The notes under the pieces: model-generated
What the model saw: the letters and a program-made list of their open reading frames with translations, nothing else
The model's database searches: none
What the model was told of the DNA's origin: nothing
Part shown: positions 5,935 through 14,057 of the stretch, piece by piece
How the letters are laid out: every line of letters starts with the position of its first letter
Numbering within the stretch: position 1 is the first letter of the stretch
NCBI GenBank assembly: GCA_910579605.1
Contig: CAJTUG010000002.1
Span: forward strand, 1-17,578
DNA length: 17,578 nucleotides
Reading direction: 5' to 3'
Origin: an uncultured Muribaculaceae bacterium
GTDB lineage: Bacteria > Bacteroidota > Bacteroidia > Bacteroidales > Muribaculaceae
Translations under genes and position numbers: made by a program

Positions 5935-6828
5935 TTAATGGCGAATAATTTTTGTAGCTTTGTTTCCTCGTATTTCTATATAAATTCCAGTAGAAGGTTG
6001 GTTGATTTTATTTCCTTGCAGGTTATAGTATACCGAAGGGATATTTGTCTCAACAGCTGAATTTGTATTTTCTTCTATACCTGTAGCGCTTAGGATTGAT
6101 ATTGTGTGTGAAATTACATTTACTGTAACTCTGTAGTCTCCATCGTTTGATACGCTCCATTGACGATCGTCTGTTGAATCGGTTGATATTTTTGTGTCAT
6201 CGTCTACGTCTTTGAAATAATAGTATTGAGGATTCCAGCTACCTGCACCTCTTAGTGCATTTGCTATTTTAAAAGATCCTTGAGATTTAAGCGGAACTAT
6301 TGCACTATATTCGTATGGTGCTGTTTTGGTTTGATATAGAGGAGTACCGTTTTCTACAGTCCAACCTCCGTCGGTAGCGTCACCAATTAAGAAAAGAGAG
6401 CAGTATTTGATTTCATTTTCTTGATAGTCTGAAGGTTTGATTACGCCGACAAGGTTATTTGTGTCAATTGAAATATTATAATTCCCATTTTCGGTAACAT
6501 ACATTTGGCTATATCCGTTGTCTAAAGTGCCAGAAGCCAGTTTAATATTTCCTTGTACAGCATATGCCGCAGGGATGCCATATTCTGTATTTCCCCATTC
6601 ATGGGCTTCCATAAACTTAAATGTGTTTTCTTCTCCGCCTTTAAGGTAAATTGTACCTGTGTAAACACCAGGATTATCCGGAGTTGAGAGGAGGCTCTGA
6701 GCCATGTCAAGCTCCCAGCCGTAGGGTGTTGCAGAACCTATGATGAAAAGGCGCCCATTATCGTCGGCCTTTGCTGTAAATGAAAGAAGCATTGCTCCTA
6801 AAAGCAATATGTTTTGAAATAATTTCAT
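5935..6828 (-). CDS. Secreted SusE/F-like two-module protein with sorting-type tail
   Basis: A 297-residue exported protein. A signal peptide (about 1-21, ending FTAKA) lacks a lipobox cysteine, so it is not a lipoprotein. Two SusE/F-type carbohydrate-binding-like modules follow, opening with LFIIGSATPYGWEL (about 27-130) and LFLIGDATDGGWTV (about 145-246). These openings match those of the five-module lipoprotein upstream in this operon. The C-terminus (about 265-297) reads YYNLQGNKINQPSTGIYI and ends in basic residues, like the short beta-rich tails of many secreted Bacteroidales proteins that resemble type IX secretion sorting domains. It is the last gene of the operon, 34 bp after GH97. 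It probably binds the same glycan, in the periplasm or outside. The function is inferred. Confidence 0.82.
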   Translation of the reverse strand: MKLFQNILLLGAMLLSFTAKADDNGRLFIIGSATPYGWELDMAQSLLSTPDNPGVYTGTIYLKGGEENTFKFMEAHEWGNTEYGIPAAYAVQGNIKLASGTLDNGYSQMYVTENGNYNISIDTNNLVGVIKPSDYQENEIKYCSLFLIGDATDGGWTVENGTPLYQTKTAPYEYSAIVPLKSQGSFKIANALRGAGSWNPQYYYFKDVDDDTKISTDSTDDRQWSVSNDGDYRVTVNVISHTISILSATGIEENTNSAVETNIPSVYYNLQGNKINQPSTGIYIEIRGNKATKIIRH

Positions 6829-6862
6829 GTCGTATGTAAATTAATTATTGGTTTGTAGAGAA

Positions 6863-8983
6863 TCAATTTAATGGTTTTAAAGATATTGCGTAGCCTCCAC
6901 CCGGAGCGGCTTTCATTTTTAGTTTGGTTTTTGCATTTACCTTTCTCTTGTAGATCTTATATGCCTGAGGATTTGTTGCATAGTGAGCATCTTCTGCGTC
7001 GGCATATATGGTTGCTTCATACCTTTTATTTGCATCCAAAAAACTTAAGTCGATGGTAGATTCATGACCATTTTCGTTTGCGGTACAACCGACAAACCAA
7101 TCATCTTTTCCTTTGGCCTTGCGTGCTGCAATTATGTATCTGCCAGGTTCTGCTTCAAGGTATTTGCTTTCGTCCCAATCTACGGCAACATCTTTGATAA
7201 ATTGGAAAGCATCAAGGTAACGATTGTATACTTCCGGTACATCGGCTGCCATCTGGAGGGGGCTATACATAGTTACATATAAGGCCAATTGGCGAGCCAA
7301 CGTGCTGTTCACATGTCCATTCCCTTCTGGATTTACAGTTTTCATATCCATTTCAAATATACCAGGGGTATAATCCATTGGTCCGCCTTGTAATCTGGTA
7401 AAAGGCAAGACAGTTGTATGGAATGGTTTGTTTCCTGCAAAAGCTTCGTATTCAGTACCTCTTGCACTTTCATTTCCAATAAGGTTGGGGTATGTTCTGC
7501 AGAGTCCAGTAGGGCGTACTGCCTCGTGTGCATTAACCATGATTTTATGTTTAGCAGCTTCTGTAACAGCATATAAGTAGTGGTTGTTAAGCCACTGTCC
7601 GTAGTGGTGTTCGCCTCTCGGAATCATGTTTCCTACGTATCCGCTTTTGACAGAGTTATATCCATATTTTTCCATGAGTTTGTAGGCTGCATCCATATGA
7701 CGTTCGTAGTTACGTATAGAGCCAGAAGTTTCGTGGTGCATCATGAGTTTTACTCCTTTAGAGTTTGCGTAGTCGTTGAGCATGGCTATGTCGAAATCTG
7801 GATATGGGGTTTGGAAATCGAACACATAATCTTTAGAATGTCCGAACCAATCTTCCCAACCTACATTCCAACCCTCAACCAACACCTGGTCAAAGCCGTG
7901 CTCGGCAGCAAAGTCTATATATTTTTTTACATTTTCATTGTTTGCCGAGTGTTTTCCGTGGCAATCTACAGTTGAATAGTCAAGGTTATTTATTCTTACC
8001 GACGGGGCATTTGTATAGCTCCATTCTTGAGGTCCTGCTATCATTTCCCACCATACACCTACATATTTTACCGGCTTAATCCATGATGTGTCGTCATACG
8101 CGCAAGGGTCATTAAGGTTTAATATGAGATTGGACGCAAGCATGTCGCGTGCATCATCGCTGATAATAACTGTGCGCCATGGAGAGTGGCATGGCGTTTG
8201 AAGATGCCCTTTATTGCCTTGAGCATCTGGAGTAAGCCAAGATTCGAATACAAGGTTTTTATCGTCAAGATTGAGGTGCATACATGAATAATCGATGAGA
8301 GCAGCTTCATGTATATTTATGTACAATCCATCATCGGTTTTCATTTGCAATGATGTCTGAACGCCGGTAGGGGAGAATAATGTTTGTGAGGCGTTGCTGC
8401 ATATGGCTTCCGACATTTTTTCGCGTATTTCTGAAAGTCGGCTTTCTGTATAGTCATATTCTTGAGTGTCGTAATCCCCTGCAATCCACCATGCTGTATG
8501 GTCTCCGGCCATAGCAAATTGGGAATGTTCTTCTTTTATTATAAAATAAGTCAACACACCGTCTTGAGGAAATTCGTAGCGAAAACCTATTCCGTCGTCG
8601 TAAACACGAAAACGTAGATTCATTTTACGGTAGCAACGCGGTTGGTCAAGTTTGACTAATAGCTCGTTGTATCTATTGCGAATATTTTTATTCTCTCCCC
8701 ACACAGGACTCCATGTTTCATCGAAAGAAGTTGTCTCAACCGATGTCTGACAAAAACCATCCATCATGTCAGGACCGTCGGCAAGTTCAAGTCCGAGTTT
8801 GGAAGGCAATATGATTGGTTTACCGTTGTAAGTGACCGAATAGACGGGAACGCTGTCCACGACCTCAGCTTCTAATACTATGTTTCCAGACGGGGAGCAT
8901 ATTTTGGTGGCATGAGCTTCGGAAAAGGCGAAACTTATGCCTGCTATGGCAAGAGCCATAGCAGACAGATTTTTGTAATTCAT
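6863..8983 (-). CDS. GH97 glycoside hydrolase, inverting alpha-glucosidase type (SusB-like)
   Basis: A 706-residue periplasmic enzyme with a signal peptide (about 1-25, ending SEAHA). It has the GH97 layout: an N-terminal beta-sandwich (about 27-290), a (beta/alpha)8 barrel (about 300-590) and a C-terminal beta domain. Key residues are visible: HHE with E418, AHEAVRPTGLCRTYP with E487, then GNESARGTE with E505 and E511. They match SusB E439, E508, E526 and E532 at a constant offset of 21. E418 sits where retaining GH97 alpha-galactosidases have an Asp nucleophile, so this enzyme should belong to the inverting, calcium-dependent alpha-glucosidase group. It would release glucose from imported alpha-gluco-oligosaccharides. 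It starts 14 bp after the GH27-like gene. The exact linkage preference cannot be read from sequence. Confidence 0.95.
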   Translation of the reverse strand: MNYKNLSAMALAIAGISFAFSEAHATKICSPSGNIVLEAEVVDSVPVYSVTYNGKPIILPSKLGLELADGPDMMDGFCQTSVETTSFDETWSPVWGENKNIRNRYNELLVKLDQPRCYRKMNLRFRVYDDGIGFRYEFPQDGVLTYFIIKEEHSQFAMAGDHTAWWIAGDYDTQEYDYTESRLSEIREKMSEAICSNASQTLFSPTGVQTSLQMKTDDGLYINIHEAALIDYSCMHLNLDDKNLVFESWLTPDAQGNKGHLQTPCHSPWRTVIISDDARDMLASNLILNLNDPCAYDDTSWIKPVKYVGVWWEMIAGPQEWSYTNAPSVRINNLDYSTVDCHGKHSANNENVKKYIDFAAEHGFDQVLVEGWNVGWEDWFGHSKDYVFDFQTPYPDFDIAMLNDYANSKGVKLMMHHETSGSIRNYERHMDAAYKLMEKYGYNSVKSGYVGNMIPRGEHHYGQWLNNHYLYAVTEAAKHKIMVNAHEAVRPTGLCRTYPNLIGNESARGTEYEAFAGNKPFHTTVLPFTRLQGGPMDYTPGIFEMDMKTVNPEGNGHVNSTLARQLALYVTMYSPLQMAADVPEVYNRYLDAFQFIKDVAVDWDESKYLEAEPGRYIIAARKAKGKDDWFVGCTANENGHESTIDLSFLDANKRYEATIYADAEDAHYATNPQAYKIYKRKVNAKTKLKMKAAPGGGYAISLKPLN

Positions 8984-8997
8984 TGATTAGTTGTTAC

Positions 8998-10419
8998 TTA
9001 TTTGGTGAGCCTAATTATTTTACACCCATGTGCTGGTATTGTAGCAGAAATAGAATTTGTTTGTCCTTCATCTACATGTTTCCATAGATCGCGAACATTC
9101 CATTCTCCGGATATTCCAAGATCTGAAAGTGTAACATTCATGTTTTTCGCGCTGTCATCGCGATTGAACAAACCTATAATATAGTCGCCGTTAGACATTT
9201 GGCCATACCATATCTGATTGTTCGGATCGGTGAGTTTATCGCTGAGAGGATGACCTACAAATCTGTCTTTATTGAGCTCAAGAAGTTCTGTATTCTGGTA
9301 AAACTTTATATTGTCTCCAATAGTGTGGTATTGATCGGCAACTGTTACAGGCCCGCCAGCCATAAGTTGGAGAGAAACGACAGTTTCTTTTTCTGCATCA
9401 GAGCTGAATGTGTTGAGGCGGATGAAATCTCCATCAAGAATTACTTTGTCGCGGCCTGCTATATGAGACCAGTAGGTAAAACTGTCAAACATGTTCATAC
9501 AGTTTGGCCAAGTTGTATATGAGCGACCTCTGTCTTGGGCAGAGCAATGATTCCATCCACCACGGGCTGTATCTGCAACGATGCGTACCATATTACCATA
9601 TTTTGCTTCTATTTCAGCATCGTTATACAAATGAGGCATTACAAGTGAGGTAAAGATGCCATATTTCTTGGCGGCTTCTGCTATATAGTTAAGAGCTCGT
9701 GCATAAGACTCTCTGCCATATCCATGGCCTACAATACCGATATTGCGGTCTTTTCCGTCTTCATACCACGACAGGAAATCCATTCGGATATATTCGATAC
9801 CCAAATCTTTGTAGTGCTTGAAGAAGCCGTCAATGTATTCTTTGCAGCCGGGATTTTCTGCAACAGCCCAATTGAACCACATATTATCAGTAGATGGATT
9901 CATGATTTCAGTTGTCCCATTCCAATAAAGACCGCCGAATGTATATTCAGTACCTTCTATCTTGGTTTCACGAGGACCGTGTATCCATAAAGGGTTGTCG
10001 TATACTCCTACTTTTAGACCTTTGGCTTTGCATTTTTCTACGAGTTCTTTCAGTGACATAGATCCATAGTGAGTCATATATCCTGTAGCATCGTTTGAGA
10101 GCATGGGGATAAAGCCATCGGTACATACCATGTCGTAGCCATAGGGCTTGAGATCTTTTGCAACCCAATCTATTATTTTGTCCCATTCTGCCGGGGTAAT
10201 GTCTTGATCTTCGTTGGCAATATTATTTTGCTCGTTTACATAGCAGTATTCGTATACACTCCAATAGAGCGGAGCATTATATTGATGTATACCTTCTATG
10301 GCTGGAAGTTCCGGGAGTTCGTATTTAGGCGGATAACGCATTTCGTAGTAATCGTCGTTGGCACAACTTGCAAGTATTGTTGCAGTGAGTGCCGCTGCCA
10401 TTATATTCATTTTTTTCAT
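8998..10419 (-). CDS. GH27-like (clan GH-D) glycosidase lipoprotein
   Basis: A 473-residue lipoprotein whose signal peptide ends LASC with C19; the following NDD fits the acidic export signal of surface lipoproteins. It has a (beta/alpha)8 barrel and a C-terminal beta-sandwich ending IPAHGCKIIRL, typical of GH27. Clan GH-D marks are GLKVGVYDNPLW (about 135-145), IEYIRMDFLSWY with the likely nucleophile D214, and RIVADTARGGW with the likely acid/base D283. The usual alpha-galactosidase opening GWNSW and the KYDxC strand are absent, so it is a divergent member. GH27 also contains isomalto-dextranase, which would fit the neighbouring GH97 alpha-glucosidase. Alternatives are alpha-galactosidase and beta-L-arabinopyranosidase. 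It lies 21 bp after the SusE/F-like gene and 14 bp before GH97. Fold assignment is fairly sure; substrate is not. Confidence 0.85.
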   Translation of the reverse strand: MKKMNIMAAALTATILASCANDDYYEMRYPPKYELPELPAIEGIHQYNAPLYWSVYEYCYVNEQNNIANEDQDITPAEWDKIIDWVAKDLKPYGYDMVCTDGFIPMLSNDATGYMTHYGSMSLKELVEKCKAKGLKVGVYDNPLWIHGPRETKIEGTEYTFGGLYWNGTTEIMNPSTDNMWFNWAVAENPGCKEYIDGFFKHYKDLGIEYIRMDFLSWYEDGKDRNIGIVGHGYGRESYARALNYIAEAAKKYGIFTSLVMPHLYNDAEIEAKYGNMVRIVADTARGGWNHCSAQDRGRSYTTWPNCMNMFDSFTYWSHIAGRDKVILDGDFIRLNTFSSDAEKETVVSLQLMAGGPVTVADQYHTIGDNIKFYQNTELLELNKDRFVGHPLSDKLTDPNNQIWYGQMSNGDYIIGLFNRDDSAKNMNVTLSDLGISGEWNVRDLWKHVDEGQTNSISATIPAHGCKIIRLTK

Positions 10420-10440
10420 ATTCAGTAATTAAATAGATTT

Positions 10441-11451
10441 TCAGTCAAGATATTTGGCTTTGATAGTCATAGCCTTGATGTTAAGAGTAAGCTCATATTT
10501 GCCCTCTTTTATAACTTTCCATTGGTCATCAGGATCTTTGGTATAGACCATGTCGTTTTCTGCGACTCCATTTTCTGATATTTCAACATTTGGTTTAGAG
10601 GGTCGATAGAACGGTGCAGAGAAATCCTTTTGGCTACATGCTTTAAAGATTCCGAGTTTGAGATTTCCTGTCCATGTATATTCACCATCAACGCCTTCAA
10701 CAGGACTTAGTTCGGTGGCATTATCAAGACTCCAGCCTCCGGAAGTTGCATCGCCAATAATATATAGAGGGGGAACTACAGTGGCAGCTTCAAGATATAT
10801 GGCATCAAATGTCATTTCTGCAATATTGAATGTAAGGCGATATTTACCGGCCTTGACTACTTTCCATTGGTCATCGGGGTCGGTTGTGAATACCATATTA
10901 TTGTTAGCCACACCGTTTTCGGACACTTCACAATTTGCTATGGATGGGCGATAGAACGGTGCCGAGAAATCTTTTGTAAAGCATGCTTTAAAGGTTCCTT
11001 CTTTCAATAAACCTTCCCATATATATACATTCTCTGTGGTTGTAGTTATTTCAGTTGCGTTATCAAGGCTCCAACCCCCTTCTGTAGATTCACCAATCAT
11101 ATAAAGTGACGGGAATGATGATGATTCTGAAAGGAATTCAGCATTAAATGTCATATCGTCTGTATTGAATGTCAAGCGATATTTTCCGGCTAATGTTACA
11201 AGCCATTGATCGTCGGGAGATTCAGTGAATACCATTTCAGTTGAAGCAACTCCTTTATCAGACACCTCGCAATTAGGAGTAGTCGGACGATAGAATGGTG
11301 CTCCAAAATCCTTAATTTCACTTGCCTTAAAAGTGCCGCGGCCAAGTTCTCCTTCCCATACAAATATTTTTTCGTTTGCGGTTGTTGCTTCAATAACTGT
11401 AGCGGCGTCCCAACTCCAGCCTCCGTCGGTAGCTTCACCTATCATATAAAG
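10441..11451 (-). repeat. Three near-identical tandem module repeats inside the SusE/F-like gene
   Basis: Modules 3, 4 and 5 repeat at the DNA level. The + strand word CGATAGAACGGTGC occurs at 10604 and 10949, 345 bp apart (115 codons), and as CGATAGAATGGTGC at 11288, a further 339 bp (113 codons). Surrounding bases are also very similar. Recent in-frame duplication explains this, and the repeats could recombine to change module number. Confidence 0.75.
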
Positions 11452-12282
11452 ACGAGGTGAAGGCTTGAATTCGCCTGTATATTCAACGGCTATAGTCCAG
11501 TTCTGAAGGTCGAAAGTGATGCGGTAGATTCCAGATTCTTCAATTTTCCATTTGTTGTCGGGGTTGGCCGTGTAAACAAAATTGCTGCTTTCAACACCGG
11601 TTTTATCAATCTTGCAACCGTTTGTTTCCGGACGTATAAATGAAACATCCCAACTGCCGGTAGACAAGCAAGCTTTCATTTCTCCTGTAGTAAATGGTCC
11701 TTCATATTCAAAGATGTAATCCGATTTTTTCTCAAGAGGCGTAGGATTCTCTATGTTCCATCCGTTGAAATCTCCAACAATATATAGAACGTCTGTTTCT
11801 ATCGGTTCAATTACAGGGCTGTCTTGGTTTCGTATAAATGAAGCACTCATTGTCCAATTGCGAAGATCAAACCGAAGATTATATATGCCCGATTCGGAAA
11901 CTTTCCATTTATCGTCGGGATTTCCGGCATTCATTTTAAATGTTTCGTCGGTTAAACCGACTTTATTAATTTCCTGTCCGGCATTTAGAGGTCGTATGAA
12001 AGGAACATCCCAGCTGCTTGTTGCGAGGCATAGTTTCATTTCACCGACATTGAGAGGGCCTTCCCAAAAAAAGATTAAGGGATCCTCATCGGAGGCAGTT
12101 AATGGGGTTGACGCATCAAGGCTCCAACCGTTTGGAGTAGCATCCCCCACCATATACAGGGTTGATGTTTTAATAGGCAGGTTACCGTCGATAATAACCA
12201 GCTCCTTTTCTCCTTCACAGCTTGTAAGCCCAAAGAGCACAAGGAGAGCAGATAATATGGAAATTATATTTTTAGAATTCAT
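10441..12282 (-). CDS. SusE/SusF-like surface lipoprotein with five tandem modules
   Basis: A 613-residue outer-membrane lipoprotein whose lipobox LTSC places the lipid on C22. Five SusE/F-type modules follow at about 42-150, 166-269, 278-384, 393-497 and 506-612. Each opens with LY(M/I)(V/I)G(D/E)..(G)W and ends with a DDKW/DNKW/DDQW strand and an 'F(N/D)...MT' strand. Modules 1-2 carry SWDV(P/S)FIRP. Modules 3-5 carry F(G/S)APFYRP and are close copies of one another. Conserved tryptophans fit sugar-stacking sites. SusE and SusF of the starch system have two and three binding modules, so five is large. The likely role is to hold glycan at the cell surface for SusC/SusD and the GH27-like enzyme. 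It lies 24 bp after SusD. Confidence 0.9.
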   Translation of the reverse strand: MNSKNIISILSALLVLFGLTSCEGEKELVIIDGNLPIKTSTLYMVGDATPNGWSLDASTPLTASDEDPLIFFWEGPLNVGEMKLCLATSSWDVPFIRPLNAGQEINKVGLTDETFKMNAGNPDDKWKVSESGIYNLRFDLRNWTMSASFIRNQDSPVIEPIETDVLYIVGDFNGWNIENPTPLEKKSDYIFEYEGPFTTGEMKACLSTGSWDVSFIRPETNGCKIDKTGVESSNFVYTANPDNKWKIEESGIYRITFDLQNWTIAVEYTGEFKPSPRLYMIGEATDGGWSWDAATVIEATTANEKIFVWEGELGRGTFKASEIKDFGAPFYRPTTPNCEVSDKGVASTEMVFTESPDDQWLVTLAGKYRLTFNTDDMTFNAEFLSESSSFPSLYMIGESTEGGWSLDNATEITTTTENVYIWEGLLKEGTFKACFTKDFSAPFYRPSIANCEVSENGVANNNMVFTTDPDDQWKVVKAGKYRLTFNIAEMTFDAIYLEAATVVPPLYIIGDATSGGWSLDNATELSPVEGVDGEYTWTGNLKLGIFKACSQKDFSAPFYRPSKPNVEISENGVAENDMVYTKDPDDQWKVIKEGKYELTLNIKAMTIKAKYLD

Positions 12283-12306
12283 GATTTTTGATTTTGGAGG
12301 TTGATG

Positions 12307-14037
12307 TTATCTGCCATATCCGGGATTTTGTACAAGGATGGAGTTAGAGTTCAATATTGTACGTGTAATTGGGAAAATTGCAGTATGGTTATCAGTATCG
12401 GGAGTTTTGTCCCACCATCTTCCGGTATTGAATTTTCCAAATCGTATGAGATCAATTCTTCGTCTGCTTTCGGCAAAAAATTCACGACCCCATTCGGCGA
12501 GCATTTCGTTTTCGTCAAAACGGATCTTACCTTCTGGTGAATATAGTACATCGTCAAGATTTTCGGATGGATAATTGCGTTTGCGCACAGAATTTAGCAA
12601 CTTAGCGGCTCCGTTACGGTCTCCGGAACGTAACTTACATTCGGCAAGAGAGTAAATGATTTCTGGAAGACGAATTTCGGTATAGTCGCTTTCAAGCTGA
12701 TTTTCGTCGTTATCATCATAAAACGGATATTTTACAAAGTGCCATCCTGAGTTATGGTCGCCATTCATGAGAACGCTGTTTTTGTCGGAAGGCCATTTGT
12801 CGGGATCCATTGATTGGAATTTGCCCACAGCATCGCGTATATAGAGGTCATAAGGTAATTCTGGGGCTCTTAATCGTTTTGACGCTCCTGTTTCTTTGTC
12901 TTTATATTCAAGGTATCCATATAGGAACATACCTTCTCTGCGGCTGTTTCCAAGGTTTTTATAAAGTTTCATGCGCTCGTCGCCATCATATTTACGGAAA
13001 TTCTGTATAGGCATGCCCAGTTCATAGTCGTAAAGTTTTCCGTCAAGATCATAGCTTGGAGATGCAGCGTATTTTGTATTGTGACCTACTCCTGATTTTG
13101 TATCGTTGAAAAAATCTGCGGCTTTGGCAGGAACAGTCCATCCATATGTGTCACCGTCATATTGCCAATGGGTATAACCTTTTGATGCAGGAAATCCGAA
13201 AATAACTTCATCACATTTGTCGTTGTCCCAATCAAAAGCTGCGTCCCATCTGTCGGCAACAGCATAATCGCCATAAACTCCATTGAGAATATCTTGTGCT
13301 ACAGCTGCGCATTCCGAGTAATGGTTTTCTCCTATATATATTTCGGCATTAAGATAAAGCCTGACAAGTAGAGCAGCCGCTGCAGCCTTAGTCCATTGTC
13401 CTTGAATTGGAGCATTTGTGCCAAGACCGTCTTTCTTTATAAGCAAATTTGTGCAATCTTTCAACTCGTCTTCAATAAATTTGAAAATAACAGACGGTTT
13501 TTCCTGGGGATTGTTTGGCATATCGCTATATGTAGTTACCAAAGGAACATTGCGGAATGCATCAAGCAATCTTATGTAGAACCAAGCGCGTAGTGCGCGG
13601 CATTGAGCTTTTAGATTGTCAAACTCAAGCTGAGTGAAACCAAAGCGCTCAGGGGTAAATTTACTTAGATCTTCTATGACCAGGTTGCACTGCATAATAC
13701 CCTGGAAGCACCCGTTCCATTCGGTTTGGGCTTCTCCGAGGTCATCTACGGTCCAAGTGTGATAGTGGAGGCGTTCCCATTTTCCACCGTCATACCACCA
13801 CCCGTCACGAGTTGGAGTAATGAGTTGGTCTGCGGTGAGCTCGTTTAGTACGTGACGGCTGCCTATGCTCCAGAAAGCATGCTCAAATGGACGAAAAGTT
13901 GCTCTGATAACGTCCATTTTTGTGTTGTAGTAGTTTTCGGATCCAACTTGATCATACAGAGTTTCGTCAAGGTCGGTACAGCTTCCGAGTGCAGCAACAG
14001 TTAAAGCTGCAACTGCTATATTCTTTAGAAATTTCAT
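12307..14037 (-). CDS. susD-like: SusD/RagB-family glycan-binding lipoprotein
   Basis: A 576-residue outer-membrane lipoprotein. The signal peptide ends LGSC, giving lipidated C20 followed by TDLDE, an acidic start common in surface lipoproteins. The SusD fold is marked by the N-terminal TPR-like region (QCRALRAWFYIRLLDAFRNV followed by PLVT), the later RLPEIIYSLAECKLRSGD helices, the WGREFFAESRRRIDLIRFGK block and the ending LVQNPGYGR. Length is close to the family norm of about 550. It forms the lid of the SusC transporter and delivers bound glycan. It lies 20 bp after SusC in the same operon. The glycan itself cannot be read from SusD sequence. Confidence 0.97.
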   Translation of the reverse strand: MKFLKNIAVAALTVAALGSCTDLDETLYDQVGSENYYNTKMDVIRATFRPFEHAFWSIGSRHVLNELTADQLITPTRDGWWYDGGKWERLHYHTWTVDDLGEAQTEWNGCFQGIMQCNLVIEDLSKFTPERFGFTQLEFDNLKAQCRALRAWFYIRLLDAFRNVPLVTTYSDMPNNPQEKPSVIFKFIEDELKDCTNLLIKKDGLGTNAPIQGQWTKAAAAALLVRLYLNAEIYIGENHYSECAAVAQDILNGVYGDYAVADRWDAAFDWDNDKCDEVIFGFPASKGYTHWQYDGDTYGWTVPAKAADFFNDTKSGVGHNTKYAASPSYDLDGKLYDYELGMPIQNFRKYDGDERMKLYKNLGNSRREGMFLYGYLEYKDKETGASKRLRAPELPYDLYIRDAVGKFQSMDPDKWPSDKNSVLMNGDHNSGWHFVKYPFYDDNDENQLESDYTEIRLPEIIYSLAECKLRSGDRNGAAKLLNSVRKRNYPSENLDDVLYSPEGKIRFDENEMLAEWGREFFAESRRRIDLIRFGKFNTGRWWDKTPDTDNHTAIFPITRTILNSNSILVQNPGYGR

Positions 14038-14057
14038 TTCTGTAGTTTTTTATGTTA

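Noticed and set aside
10441..12160. CRISPR array or satellite suggested by regular repeats
   Set aside because: The roughly 340-bp period is in frame and explained by tandem protein modules.
11753..12304. 183-codon + strand ORF antisense to the SusE/F-like gene
   Set aside because: It mirrors the repeated modules of the real gene on the other strand and has no recognisable domain.
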